A stretch of 64,000 bases of DNA from a sulfur-oxidizing endosymbiont of Gigantopelta aegis (GCF_016097415.1 NZ_JAEHGE010000001.1:1160914-1224913); one strand, 5' to 3'; positions 26,848 through 36,969 are shown, counted from the stretch's first letter. The notes: generated by a model not told the origin, from the letters alone. Numbers and translations are program-made.

Positions 26848-26856
26848 GCCTAACGA
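26848..26856 (+). other. Left core (R'') of a truncated attC
   Basis: GCCTAACGA is a perfect 5' attC core after the small membrane-protein gene. No matching GTTAGGC is found within the next 150 bases, where a transposase remnant begins, so the site is cut. Confidence 0.5.
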
Positions 26857-27445
26857 ATAAGCGAAATATTTATTGCCACCCATCTTTTGAGATTAAGTGA
26901 TGGGTGGCCTAAACCACTTTGCCATGGGTGGCCTAAACCACTTTTGAGTCTCTTTTTGCGTGCATCCTGTCGCAAAAAAACATCGCCAGTACCTAATGCA
27001 AGGTTCAGGTCAATATTGTCGATTATCCAACCTGGAAAATGGTATAATTCTTTTAGGGAAGCAGTTGCTGACATTTAATAGATTCCTTACAAAGTGATGT
27101 TTATGCTGTAGTGAGCTATAACATTATACTGTAAGTACTATTTTATGTTTTCGACTGTTTTCCCATCAGCCAAAGTGGTAAAGCCCCTTATTTATTCCCT
27201 AACAGACGATTTAAAGCAGAGAGTTAAAATAGAGTTGAATCTAAGCCTTCTAATTTAACTCTATTTTTAAATTAATTTGATTTGATTTGATTAGTATCCC
27301 AATTATAAGAAAAAGCTGATAAACTTAATGGTAATTTTAGTACATTCAATAGTTGTGATATACAAAGAGAAGCACGGAAATGGAAACTACCCTTGTACGA
27401 GTTTCTAGAGACTGAAATGTTAGCTTATAAAATAAAGGAATAATC
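26857..27445. other. Accessory debris with short repeats and a transposase-like N-terminal remnant
   Basis: GGGTGGCCTAAACCACTTT occurs twice (about 26904 and 26927) and in reverse at 23952. On the minus strand 27074-26965 encodes MSATASLKELYHFPGWIIDN followed by IDLNLALGTGDVFLR, which resembles the N-terminus of ISL3-type transposases, but it decays into the repeats. From 27075 to 27445 nothing recognisable is seen. Confidence 0.35.
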
Positions 27446-27943
27446 ATGGACGAAAATGTATACAAAACACCCGAATCAAATTTATCGGTAAAATCGGAAG
27501 AAAATGACAATATTGCGACTCGATGGAGTCGTTTTTGGGCATCGTTAATCGATGGTCTAATGATTATAGTAGTCACTGTCCCGACAATGTATTTTACCGG
27601 TGGCTTTGATGGGGTTTCAGAAGGAATTCAGCAACCTATTGCCTATACAGTTTCAATAGGGATTCTTGGTCTAGTAATATTTATGATGATAAATCTGAAG
27701 TTTTTGAAAAACTCCGGTCAAACTGTGGGGAAAAAAGCGTTAGACATTAAAGTCGTTACAATGGATGATGAACTGCCAACACTGAGTAATCATTTTCTTA
27801 AACGTTACTCAGTTTATTTTCTTCCAGGACAAATACCTTTGGCAGGTCAGTTTTTTTCAATGCTAAATATATTGTTTATCTTCGGCAAAAACAAGCGATG
27901 TATTCATGATTATGCTGCAGGTACAAAGGTAGTAAAGTGCTAA
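27446..27943 (+). CDS. RDD-family membrane protein
   Basis: 165 residues. ATRWSRFWASLIDGLMI is the RDD signature (Arg then two Asp in the first hydrophobic segment). Three or four membrane segments follow, with NSGQTVGKKALDIKVV between them (the family's G-Q-T-x-GK block) and a C-terminal HDYAAGTKVV. Related proteins are small membrane proteins, some tied to ion exchange or to sorting; the role here is unknown. AAAGGAATAATC gives a good ribosome site. Confidence 0.85.
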   Translation: MDENVYKTPESNLSVKSEENDNIATRWSRFWASLIDGLMIIVVTVPTMYFTGGFDGVSEGIQQPIAYTVSIGILGLVIFMMINLKFLKNSGQTVGKKALDIKVVTMDDELPTLSNHFLKRYSVYFLPGQIPLAGQFFSMLNILFIFGKNKRCIHDYAAGTKVVKC

Positions 27944-28226
27944 TGAGATATTAGTTGTTTCTGGCGTTTTTGAATCAACTCAGAAATTTTCGGATAGCCA
28001 TTTCCCTTTGCATCCTTAGCAATAATCTCAATCCAATTTTTTTCTGTGGGGATACAAGTAATCTTGTCCATTGCATATTGTGTTGATGCCATATCATTAC
28101 TCATGGCAATGTGCCAAAGTGACACAACAGCTAAGCAAGAATCTGGGTGCGTAATTAAATCAAAGCCTTATCAATAAGACGTTCGAGCATTTCCTTATCA
28201 TCAAACCGGTGATCTAGGACGCCCAT
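27940..28226 (-). pseudogene. Frameshifted remnant of an unknown gene
   Basis: One frame reads MGVLDHRFDDKEMLERLIDK from 28226, followed by ALI and a stop. The next frame continues THPDSCLAVVSLWHIAMSND, then MASTQYAMDKIT to a stop at 27940. Together they look like the C-terminal end of one gene with a single frameshift near 28160. No family is recognised. It converges with the RDD gene, overlapping its last four bases. Confidence 0.4.
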
Positions 28227-28239
28227 TATTTGGAAAATC

Positions 28240-28350
28240 ATGGGTGTCCGCAATCTGTCATGAATGGGTGGCTATGATTGTGTTTTTTAAATGATGGGTG
28301 TCTGGAATCGCAATTCATTAAATGATGGGTGTCTGGAATCGCATCTGGAA
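28240..28350. repeat. Cluster of dispersed repeats
   Basis: Two copies of TGATGGGTGTCTGGAATCGC (28294 and 28323), followed by a partial duplicate CATCTGGAATCGCAATTC, and one GAATGGGTGGCTATGATTGT (28264). The same units occur at 24112-24182. The units repeat in tandem with a 29-base step. Confidence 0.75.
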
Positions 28351-28435
28351 TCGCAATTCAAAGCGGCAGGAACCTCCCCCAGTTTTGAACACATCTATTT
28401 ATTTATAAGCCTAGAATGCTTAGGTGGTTATTTTC

Positions 28436-29287
28436 CTAGTCGATAGCAATTATTTCTTCTTTAAACGTCAGGCATTCATTTTCAACAATAGCCCTAACCA
28501 CATGGATTTCCATTGCTTCTGTGCCAAAATTTTTATAATACAGAAACATATTTGTGTCGTTGAGAGTATTGCCACTTGATAGCGATCCATTCTTATATTG
28601 AGTGAATGTGTGTTTGTGGTATAGGTCGGTTGATTTCATTATTGACAAATGATGAGTATGACCACAGAAAACATGTCCTATATTATTCTCCCTTACGAAC
28701 TCGACAACGAATTTGGAGTTGAAAAGAGGATCGGAATCAGTGTCCAGGATGGAATGGTGATTTAGAAGAATTATTCTATCGTAACTCTCTTTGCTAATTG
28801 CTTGAGAGAGTGCGTTCAATATTTCCTTCTCTACAAAACCGTTGTCTGTATAGAGTGAGCCAGTATCAAGGCATACTACCAGAATGGACTCACCATTAAT
28901 CGTGATGTTTTTAAGAAAATTGATGTCAGTAAAATGTTCCTTTATGTCAATGGTATTGTCATCAAGAAAAAGTTTTTTCTTTCTACATTTTTTACGATTT
29001 AATGGGTGAACGACTTCTATATCGTCGATATACTGACGAAAATAGTCAGCACTTCGCATATTTCGTTTGTCATGATTTCCGGGGATTGAAATAACGTGTT
29101 GGCAATCAATTGACTTCAAAAAAATTCCGGCGGCTTCAAATTCATTTTCGAGAGCATCCGTCGTATTGTCGCCTGTGTTAATTACGATATCAGCCGCATA
29201 GCTGTTTAATTTCTCCAGCAACAATTCATTTTTCCCGAGCCAGTGACGAGGGCCAAAGTGCATATCTGAGATGTGTAGTATATTCAT
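28436..29287 (-). CDS. Calcineurin-like metallophosphoesterase
   Basis: 283 residues, complete. All metal-ligand motifs are present: ISDMHFG (DxH) at about residue 7, NTGDN (GD) at about 38, IPGNHDKR (GNHD) at about 68, LNHHS at about 174, and FCGHTHH (GHxH) at about 210. The fold cleaves phosphomono- or diesters, for example cyclic nucleotides, DNA ends or lipids; the substrate cannot be told. It stands alone between repeat clusters, so it may be an acquired gene. Confidence 0.85.
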   Translation of the reverse strand: MNILHISDMHFGPRHWLGKNELLLEKLNSYAADIVINTGDNTTDALENEFEAAGIFLKSIDCQHVISIPGNHDKRNMRSADYFRQYIDDIEVVHPLNRKKCRKKKLFLDDNTIDIKEHFTDINFLKNITINGESILVVCLDTGSLYTDNGFVEKEILNALSQAISKESYDRIILLNHHSILDTDSDPLFNSKFVVEFVRENNIGHVFCGHTHHLSIMKSTDLYHKHTFTQYKNGSLSSGNTLNDTNMFLYYKNFGTEAMEIHVVRAIVENECLTFKEEIIAID

Positions 29288-29447
29288 TTACGTTTCGAGT
29301 ATATTTTTTTCGCTAAGCAAGTATATTTTAACCACTATTTAGGCTCATGTACTTTGGAATTGGTGTCAAAGTACATGCAGTTGTGACCAATAGAGGTTGA
29401 GTACGTCAGTATAATGTGACTATAGTATGTTGTAAAGGGGTGGGCTA

Positions 29448-29593
29448 GGACACCCATCGATTGAAATTTCAAACTATGGCTGTCTGAAGAGCGGATCTAG
29501 AGCGGATCTAGACACCCATTATTGAATTTACAATTCTATCGTCTAAATTATGGCTGTCATCAATTCCTCCGTAAGTTATGGCTGTCATCAATT
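29448..29593. repeat. Dispersed palindromic repeat copy 2 plus two TTATGGCTGTCATCAATTCC units
   Basis: 29448-29484 reads GGACACCCAT...ATGGCTGTC with an inner palindrome TTGAAATTTCAA. Then come a duplicated AGCGGATCTAG and two copies of TTATGGCTGTCATCAATTCC (29549 and 29575) that run up to the stop codon of the next gene. Confidence 0.75.
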
Positions 29594-29594
29594 C

Positions 29595-31244
29595 CTATTC
29601 CTTTTCTGTTTTTAAAATATCCAGTGCCACAGCTTCGGCTGCTTTTATACCATCGATACCAGCAGATAAAATACCACCTGCATAGCCAGCACCTTCACCG
29701 GTAGGGTATAAGCCCATCGTGTTTATACTTTGCATATCTTTACCGCGTTTTATACAAATGGGTGATGAGGTGCGTGTTTCTACACCCGTTAATATTGCAT
29801 CTGCCATCGCAAAGCCTTTTATTTTTTTATCAAATGCGGGAATTGCTTCGCGGATAGCGGTGATTGCAAACTCGGGTAAGGCTTTAGATAAATCGCCCAG
29901 AGTGACTCCGGGTTGATAAGAAGGGGTGACGCTAGCTAACTCTGTTGATGGTTTGTTATTTAAAAAATCTCCAACTAATTGTGCCGGGGCATGATAGCTT
30001 GAACCACCTAATGTATACGCGAGCTTTTCTAATTTTCGTTGTAAATCTATGCCGGCGAAAACATGCTCCGGATAGTCCTGCTGTGGATCTATACCCACTA
30101 CAATAGCCGCATTTGCATTACGTTCTTGGCGTGAATATTGTGACATACCGTTAGTGACGACGGCGCCCTCTTCTGAAGTAGCAGCAACGACTTGACCACC
30201 TGGACACATGCAAAAACTATAAACACTGCGACCATTCGGGCAATGATGTACCAGTTTATAATCTGCAGCACCTAATATCGGATTACCCGCTTCAGCACCA
30301 AAACGTGCTTTATCTATTACTGACTGAGGGTGTTCTATACGAAAGCCAATGGAAAAAGGCTTGGCTTCGATGTACACACCTTGATCCAGTAGCATTTGAA
30401 AACTATCTCGTGCACTATGACCAATGGCCAAAATAATATGTCGGGTATTTAATGATTCACCATTACTTAAAGTAATACCGGTGATCTGAGCACTTTCATT
30501 ATCATTTGATGCTCCACGATGAATAATATCTACTTTGCTATTGAATCGAATTTCACCACCTAAACTGACGATTTCAGCACGCATGGTTTGTACCATTTTT
30601 ACTAGTTTGAAAGTGCCGATGTGTGGTTTACTGATGGAGAGAATTTCTTTCGGTGCGCCGGCTTTAACAAACTCGGTTAATACTTTGCGGCCTAAATGGT
30701 TTTTATCTTTAACTTGGCTATACAACTTGCCGTCTGAAAAGGTCCCTGCGCCGCCTTCGCCAAATTGGACATTAGATTCGGTATTGAGCTTGCCATCACG
30801 CCATAAAGCCCACGTATCTTGAGTGCGTTGTCTAACATCTTGACCGCGTTCTAAGACAATAGGCTTAAGCCCCATTTGTGCAAGTACAAGAGCAGCAAGG
30901 ATTCCAGAGGGGCCAAAACCGATGATGATAGGGCGCTGCTGATCAGCTGTTGGAAAGTCACTAACGCTGGGTGCAACAAATTTATAGCTTGTATCAGGGC
31001 TGGGTCTTACAAACGATTGTCCAGAAAACTTATCTAAAATGTTGCTTTCCAGTGTTTTTTCTAGCGTCACATCTAACTGATATATCAATAATATATTGGT
31101 CTTTTTACGTGCATCAAAGCTACGTTTGTAAACGCTGAAATCAAGTAAATCGTCTTTGTTTATGCCCAGTGTATTAATTATGGCAGCGGCTATGTCAGTT
31201 TCCTGATGATTAAGCGGCAATTTTATTTCATTAAGTCTTAACAT
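29595..31244 (-). CDS. FAD-dependent dehydrogenase of the COG2509 type
   Basis: 549 residues, complete. An N-terminal small domain (about 1-100) precedes the FAD-binding Rossmann motif PIIIGFGPSGILAALVLAQM (GxGxxG). ERGQDVRQR follows, and FGEGGAGTFSDGKLYS is typical of this family. C-terminal blocks CMCPGGQVVAATSEEG and LYPTGEGAGYAGGI complete the FAD site. The reaction is unknown; family members are widespread flavoproteins. The stop codon abuts a dispersed repeat. Confidence 0.85.
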   Translation of the reverse strand: MLRLNEIKLPLNHQETDIAAAIINTLGINKDDLLDFSVYKRSFDARKKTNILLIYQLDVTLEKTLESNILDKFSGQSFVRPSPDTSYKFVAPSVSDFPTADQQRPIIIGFGPSGILAALVLAQMGLKPIVLERGQDVRQRTQDTWALWRDGKLNTESNVQFGEGGAGTFSDGKLYSQVKDKNHLGRKVLTEFVKAGAPKEILSISKPHIGTFKLVKMVQTMRAEIVSLGGEIRFNSKVDIIHRGASNDNESAQITGITLSNGESLNTRHIILAIGHSARDSFQMLLDQGVYIEAKPFSIGFRIEHPQSVIDKARFGAEAGNPILGAADYKLVHHCPNGRSVYSFCMCPGGQVVAATSEEGAVVTNGMSQYSRQERNANAAIVVGIDPQQDYPEHVFAGIDLQRKLEKLAYTLGGSSYHAPAQLVGDFLNNKPSTELASVTPSYQPGVTLGDLSKALPEFAITAIREAIPAFDKKIKGFAMADAILTGVETRTSSPICIKRGKDMQSINTMGLYPTGEGAGYAGGILSAGIDGIKAAEAVALDILKTEKE

Positions 31245-31648
31245 GGATAATTCGCTTGAGGGGTATAAGTGATAGTACTGCGGCTCATTTTAACATCAAT
31301 AAGTAAGACACCCAACCTAATTTTAGTTACTAAAATAATGGGGCTTCTGAAAAATGAGTGGTCATTTTACCCAAAAGAGTTAAACAGAGAGATGAATTAG
31401 TAACATTGCTTTGTTAAGGATGGGATACATAAATTTATGTACGTTAATCAAGCTGTGTTTTACTGAAAAGAAATTTGGGAGCAGATATATACACTCAATG
31501 ATTGAAATTTCAAACTATGGCTGTCCTGCATTTGCTCTGCATTTGCTGCATCTAGCATTTGTGCCATAGATAAAATTTTGGTGCTATATTTTATCTATGC
31601 TGTTACGGGTATAATATCGTTATTTACTCATTTTGGGATGACATTAGT
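31245..31648. other. Intergenic region with palindromic repeat copy 3
   Basis: 31492-31525 holds ATTGAAATTTCAAACTATGG and CTGTCC, the right two thirds of the palindrome seen at 29448. A short imperfect tandem TGCATTTGCTC follows. No gene is seen. Confidence 0.5.
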
Positions 31649-31936
31649 ATGAGCAATGAGATCAATTACAAAAACAACCCCTTACACGGTGTTAGTTTGA
31701 AAAGCTTGTTGATTGAAATAGTCGATCAGTATGGTTTTGAGATACTATTTGCCTATTTAAATATCAATTGTTTTAAAACCAATCCAAGTATCGATTCCAG
31801 TGTTAAATTTTTAAAGAAAACGGATTGGGCACGTGAAAAAGTTGAAGTCTTCTATTTGTATGAATATAAATGCTTACCTAGAGCACCTTATGAACAGTTT
31901 TCATTATCTCCAAGAGAGCGGATCATTCGTAAGCGC

Positions 31937-33497
31937 TTAACGAACAGCGTTCTTTACCTTTTCCAATTCTGATTTTTTAAAATTCCAGGGAAGCAATGCT
32001 TCCAGCTTTTCAACCGTATCCGCATAAGGTAATTGGGTTAATACATAGACCATATACGCATATGGCTCAATATCATTGGCCTTAGCGGTTTCAATAAAAC
32101 TATAATGAACTGCACTGGCATGTGCACCCTTTGGCGTATCTGAAAATAACCAGGCCTTTCTACCCACGCAGAATGGACGGATAGCATTTTCTGCCAGCAC
32201 ATTACTGATATTCAACCGACCATCTTCACAATAAACAGTCAGCTTAGGCCATTGATTATCAATATAGGTGAGTGCTTTTCCTGTCAAGCTGTCGTTCGGC
32301 ACTTTGCCCAGGGTGTTATCGACCCATGTTCTTATTTTCTCAAGAAGCGGCAGGCTCTGTTTCTGACGAACCTTAAATTTTTCATTAACACTGGCTTCTT
32401 TTTATCTCACGCTCAATTAAATACAGCTTATTGATATGGGCCAGTGCCACATCGGCTTTTGTAGGCTTTTGATTGCTCTTTTTCTTTGGTTGTGCCGTCT
32501 GAGAATCTTTGAATTTACGGCGAGTGTGATCCCAGCAGCCGACCGATGTGGCATTATTTTGTGCACACACGGCATTGTAACCGGCATAGCCATCGGTTTG
32601 CAGATAGCCGCTAAAGCCATCAAGCAGGCGCAGTGGTACTTCCTTCTTACGAGAAGGATCGTATTCAAACAGCACACTGGGTTGTCCAGGTGGCCCGCCA
32701 CGACTGACCCACATGTATTTGTTCGAATGAGCACTGAGTCCCGGCTCTTTTAATACTTTGAGCACCGTTTCATCCATTTGGATGATGTCACCCGACAGTT
32801 GATGTTCTCGCATGAGGTTGATGAGCGGCTGGAACTGATGAGCCAGTTTAATAGCCCAATTGGCCATGGTGGCTCGGGTTATATCGCCGCCATAGCGTGA
32901 TAATATGCCTTCCATTCGATACAGAGGCAAACCATCGGCATATTTTGAGATAATGATGTGTGCCATCAGGTGAATACTGCCCATTGATTTAGGTAATGGA
33001 TGTTTTGGCATGACCGCAGCTTTCATTGAACGACTGTCTGTGTCATTGGTGCCTGCAAAGACGGCTTTTTCCTGGAAGTATTCCAGTATTTGGACTTTAG
33101 CTGGAATGATATCCAGCTCTTCTCTGACTTTAGTGTAAAAACCTCAATGGCACCGGCTTTTTCTTCATCTGTCAGATCGATGAAGACAGGGACTCTTGGA
33201 ATAGTCTTTGAGAAAGGCTTCCTGCCTGTTTTTTCTTTCTTCTTAGGCGAAGTGGTTTTAGGTTCAGGAGCCCCTCATCGTCAGCCGCCTGCTCAGCTTC
33301 ATCAAATAAGCGTTCCTGACCATCACTTTTTCACTGCTGGGTGCAAAGCGTTTACTACGAGCCAGACGAAGGGCTTCTTCCAGTATTTTTATACGTTGGT
33401 TTTTCTGTTCAATGACACTCAACAATTCATTCTTGTCCGCGTGTGAAAAAGCGGAAAATATAGAGTCGTTTTTGTGGATTCAGCCTTGTTTTGCATG
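31937..33497 (-). pseudogene. tnpC: IS66 transposase TnpC, several frameshifts
   Basis: Readable parts are the N-terminal helix region (LSVIEQKNQRIKILEEALRL, about 33420), the catalytic core at 33026-32385 (IIQMDETVLKVLK, LQTDGYAGYNAV, CWDHTRRKFKD), and the C-terminus at 32302-31937 (ISNVLAENAIRPFCVGRKAW). The parts lie in different frames, with breaks near 33310, 33270, 33140 and 32400. Confidence 0.8.
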
Positions 33498-33530
33498 GCT
33501 TTATTATAACAAAAAATAGACTAAAAGTAC

Positions 33531-33895
33531 TTAAAATACAGACTCATAATGCAATTTCTTATGCGGTTTCATGACACTGATATCATAGCCGTCTAATAGC
33601 CAGTTGATTTGTTGTCCGGTGATATTCATCAGGTCATCTTCACCCTTTGGCCATTTGAACTTTTCTTCTGAGAGACTTTTGTAATAGAGTACAAAACCGG
33701 TATTATCCCAGAAGAGGCATTTAATTTTATTACGCTGACGATTGGTAAAGGCATACAGATGGCCTGCAAAAGGATTATGACCTAATTCACATTCAACAAT
33801 GGCACTGAGGCCAATAAAACTTTTACGAAATCAACAGGCTTCAGATAGAGATACACCTGTGGCAGGCTGAGTGATGGAAGTATGGCTGACTTCAT
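33531..33895 (-). pseudogene. tnpB: IS66 accessory protein TnpB, frameshifted
   Basis: ATG 33895 overlaps the tnpA stop (ATGA). The frame reads SLPQVYLYLKPVDF, then one base is lost near 33830. The next frame continues RKSFIGLSAIVECELGHNPF, NRQRNKIKCLFWDNTGF and ends at 33531. The usual TnpB motifs are therefore all present but out of frame. Confidence 0.8.
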
Positions 33896-34221
33896 TGGAA
33901 CAATCCTGCTAATTGTTTTACCAGCTGTACATTATCGGCAGTCACCCCTTCAATGCGTAGCTGATTGGGTAATTCTACAATTAATGCTGAGGTGCGGGCT
34001 GAATAGTGTGTCGGGGAAGATAGTTGAATAAAACCATTCCCCTTTGTCATCGCACTGGTTTGCGTTGTTGCACCCAGCAACTTACGCTTGTAATAGCCAA
34101 AACGTTTGATGGGTAGCCCATGTTCCTGACAATAGGATGCCTGGCTGATACTGTTTTCATTCCATTGATTAACGTGGTCTTGCCAAAATTGTTTTGAGTT
34201 GGCTTGGGTTTCTGGTTTCAT
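33892..34221 (-). CDS. tnpA: IS66 accessory protein TnpA
   Basis: 109 residues. FWQDHVNQWNENSISQASYC followed by QEHGLPIKRFGYYKRKL is the TnpA helix-turn-helix region. The frame is intact and overlaps tnpB by four bases. Confidence 0.8.
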   Translation of the reverse strand: MKPETQANSKQFWQDHVNQWNENSISQASYCQEHGLPIKRFGYYKRKLLGATTQTSAMTKGNGFIQLSSPTHYSARTSALIVELPNQLRIEGVTADNVQLVKQLAGLFQ

Positions 34222-34746
34222 TGATGTGCCTCATAATTAATCGATGGATTGATTATGAGGCAGGGGAGATATTTTTTGAATAACGCTAGATGGTTAAGCG
34301 CTTACGATCATTCCAGAAGAGCAAGTACCGAGTAATCCTAGAGAGCTGAGTTTAGAGGATGCTGAGCGGTTGCACGCAAAGCGTGTAAATAAGCCAGTTG
34401 TGCGCGAGCAGTGGGGTGAGAAGTCCTCGGTAAAGAATGTTGATATATGGGCGAATCGGAAAAAAATCTGAGTGATGATGGAGCGAATGGAAGTCACTAA
34501 TGAGGCAATAATCGGTACTAATTGGCCACTATAAAATACAGATGCTATCCATCTTTTATAGTAGTTTTATGAAAATTCTCTAAAAGCGCATAAAGTGTTT
34601 AACGTCAACGAATTTTGCTGATTTGTGAACGGCTTGCTTGACAACATTAGGGAAATAACGGAATCTTCATTAACAAATTTTTTCCTAATATATCGTTAGT
34701 TATTTTCAATAAGTAGTAGAAATTTCATTAAATATTGTGGTGCATA

Positions 34747-36266
34747 ATGCAATCAATCAAGAAAAATATTTCTTTTGTTATTGGGTTGTTTTTTCTATTA
34801 TTCTTAAATATTTCTTCTGCAACAACGACTCTGGGTAGCAAAAACAGGTGCGAATTCAAATGACTGCTTAACTGAATCTTATCCCTGTTTTAACAATACA
34901 TCATGCAGCAAAGCTAGCCAACCAGCCTGGCGACATTGTTAATATAAAAAGTGGTATTTATAAAGAAAATAATGACAATCAGGGCTTATTGTATTTCAAT
35001 ATTCCAATCGGCGTGTTGCTTGAATCAAGTGGCACACTGGACAAGCCTATTACTTTACAAGCAGCACCGGGTCATGAAGGCAAGGTTATTGTTGATGGGC
35101 AAGGTACCAATACATTATTTTTTATTGGTGATCGCGATTATATCGTCATTCAAAATCTACATATAATTAATGCCTACAGCCAGGCCATTGGTAGTCGAGG
35201 TAAATCTGCAAGAATATATGATGATGCTAATAGCTCAATTGGTGTGCATATTTTAAATAATTATATTTTCAATACTAATTCAAATACTGCAGGTGCTAAT
35301 ATCGCCGCTATTCGTTTGGATCACTCAAAAGACTGGGTGATTCGCAATAATACTATTGATAGAATAACTCAAAATGGCATTTTAGCAAAAGCAAATCACA
35401 CCTCGGGCATTCAAGCTTATGAGTACAACAATATACTCATAGAAAATAATAAAATAACGAATGTATCCAGTGGCATATTATGGAAGGATCACAATGTTAT
35501 TAGTGATGATGGCAGTGGCTCTATTATTTACCATAATGGTTCTGAAATTCGCTTTAATATTATTGCAGAAGCCAGTAATGCTATATCATTAATCACCAAT
35601 CGTAGTGGGGGTGATGAAGCCGCCAATCATTTCGTTCACCATAATATTTTCTATAATATAAGCACTGCTGGCATCCACATTAACATGTCGGACTCACTTT
35701 TTTCTTCGACCAACTTTAGGATCGAGCACAACATATTTGACAATGTTTCATTAGGTGTGACTAACGACTCATTTAAGCAGTCATCATTCCTGGGAAATAT
35801 ATTTGTTAACTGCCTAAAATCCTGTATAGACTTCAAAGATGAAACGGATATTGATGCTCAATTAGTGGCTTCGGATTATAACGTCTTTGATAATACATTC
35901 AAAGTTTCCATCGATCGATATGGCATATCACAGAGGTCATTTAAAACATTAACCGATTGGCAAGCAGCTAAAACAATAGATTTTGTCGCTCTCAGTTTTG
36001 ATTTTCCTGATAGTAATAGCATCATCAGTAGTGCTGATTTGTTATTTATGGATTCAGTTAATCGAGACTATCACTATAAGAATACTTCACCTGCCAAGTC
36101 ATTATTGGCCGATGCAAGTAACGCAGGCCCATACCAATTAGGCACAGAGCTTATCGGTTTATTGCCCGATTATCCATCTTATGATGTGCCCATTAAAAAT
36201 AACCTATCCGATAACATAAAATACCGTCGCTCATCAATTATCTGGCTCTTACTTAAAAATGAATGA
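34747..36266 (+). pseudogene. Secreted right-handed beta-helix protein, two early frameshifts
   Basis: ATG 34747 opens a signal peptide (NISFVIGLFFLLFLNISSA). The frame shifts near 34825 (WVAKTGANSNDCLTESYPC) and again near 34893 (TIHHAAKLANQPGDIVNIKS), then stays open to 36266. The body has many N-x-I/N-N-x-I rungs (RNNTIDRI, IENNKITNV, EHNIFDNV), the mark of parallel beta-helix repeats as in pectate-lyase-like or alginate-epimerase-like proteins. No catalytic residues can be assigned. It was probably a carbohydrate-active or surface protein. Confidence 0.7.
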
Positions 36267-36436
36267 AATACCATTTTTTGAGTGGTGGTGTGGTAGGAGA
36301 TTTTACGGGTTTGATTTGTTCAATGCGTTGTTTAATGGATGTATGCTCAGAGGTTTCCAGTGTTTTGAATATCCCGCTGCTTAGATGTCAATTTCTCTGA
36401 AGCACCGGAAACAAATATTTTTGAAAGCTTGATGGG

Positions 36437-36456
36437 GCGTACGCTTTGACGTACGC
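36437..36456. promoter_or_regulatory. Candidate YefM operator: two CGTACG cores, 12 bp apart
   Basis: GCGTACG CTTTGA CGTACGC is a perfect inverted repeat 21 bases before the antitoxin ATG. The two hexamers are spaced 12 bp centre to centre, the spacing reported for the two TGTACA half sites of the E. coli yefM-yoeB operator. Autoregulation by the antitoxin is inferred. Confidence 0.55.
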
Positions 36457-36477
36457 TAAAGTGAGAGGTTAATCATC

Positions 36478-36720
36478 ATGATAATATTAAATGCTACTGA
36501 AGCACGTTCAAAGCTGTATAGACTTATAGATGAGACGGCTGAGACTCAACAACCCATTGTAATTACAAGTAAAAGAGACAATGCCATTTTAGTATCAGAA
36601 GAAGATTGGAATGCTATTTCTGAAACGCTTCATCTATTGTCGGTACCCGGAATGAGAGAGTCAATCCAGGAAGGATTAAAACAAGATCTATCTGAAAGTG
36701 CCAAGGAACTTGATTGGTGA
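36478..36720 (+). CDS. yefM: Antitoxin of the Phd/YefM family
   Basis: 80 residues. MIILNATEARSKLYRLIDET, then QPIVITSKRDNAILVSEEDW, are the standard DNA-binding fold; the C-terminal EGLKQDLSESAKELDW wraps the toxin in known complexes. The frame is intact although the partner toxin gene is broken. AGAGG precedes the start. Confidence 0.9.
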   Translation: MIILNATEARSKLYRLIDETAETQQPIVITSKRDNAILVSEEDWNAISETLHLLSVPGMRESIQEGLKQDLSESAKELDW

Positions 36721-36969
36721 CTTGGACACTGGTGTATACAAGGCAAGCACAAAAAATTAGCTGCCTCGGGGTTAAAAATTAAAGCAACATTACTTTTGAA
36801 CACCATTCAAAAAGACCCCTACCAAAATCCACTACTGTATGAGACATTGCTGGGTGATTTGTCAGGTGCTTATTCACGCCGAATCAATATTCAACATAGG
36901 CTTGTATATCAAGTGTATGAACAGGAGCATACTATTAAAGTTATCAGACTCTGGACGCATTATGCATAA
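36717..36969 (+). pseudogene. yoeB: YoeB-type toxin, frameshifted near its start
   Basis: GTG 36717 overlaps the antitoxin stop by two bases. The frame begins TWTLVYTRQAQK, then a small deletion near 36755 shifts it. The correct frame continues KLAASGLKIKATLLLNTIQK and DLSGAYSRRINIQHRLVYQV, and ends IRLWTHYA at 36969. The residues usually needed for mRNA cleavage (Arg/His/Tyr at the C-terminus) are still encoded, but no full-length toxin is made. Confidence 0.85.

Larger units (their letters stand above)
31929..34305 (-). mobile_element. IS66-family element with tnpA, tnpB, tnpC (copy 4)
   Basis: 2377 bp, ends GTAAGCGCTTAACGAACAGC and, inward from the right, GTAAGCGCTTAACCATCTAG. The 8-bp duplication GATCATTC flanks it (31921-31928, 34306-34313). 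Its ends and proteins differ from copy 3, so it is a separate IS66 species. Confidence 0.93.
31649..34471 (+). pseudogene. VF530-like (DUF2132) DNA-binding protein gene split by IS66
   Basis: The N-terminal part carries the VF530/DUF2132 signature [12 protein letters not shown]...[18 protein letters not shown] and [14 protein letters not shown]. An IS66 interrupts after RERII. Removing it and one 8-bp copy of GATCATTC continues the frame as PEEQVPSNPRELSLEDAERL and so on, to IWANRKKI and a TGA at 34469. The restored protein has about 148 residues, longer than the usual 75-90, because of a C-terminal charged extension. Confidence 0.8.
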
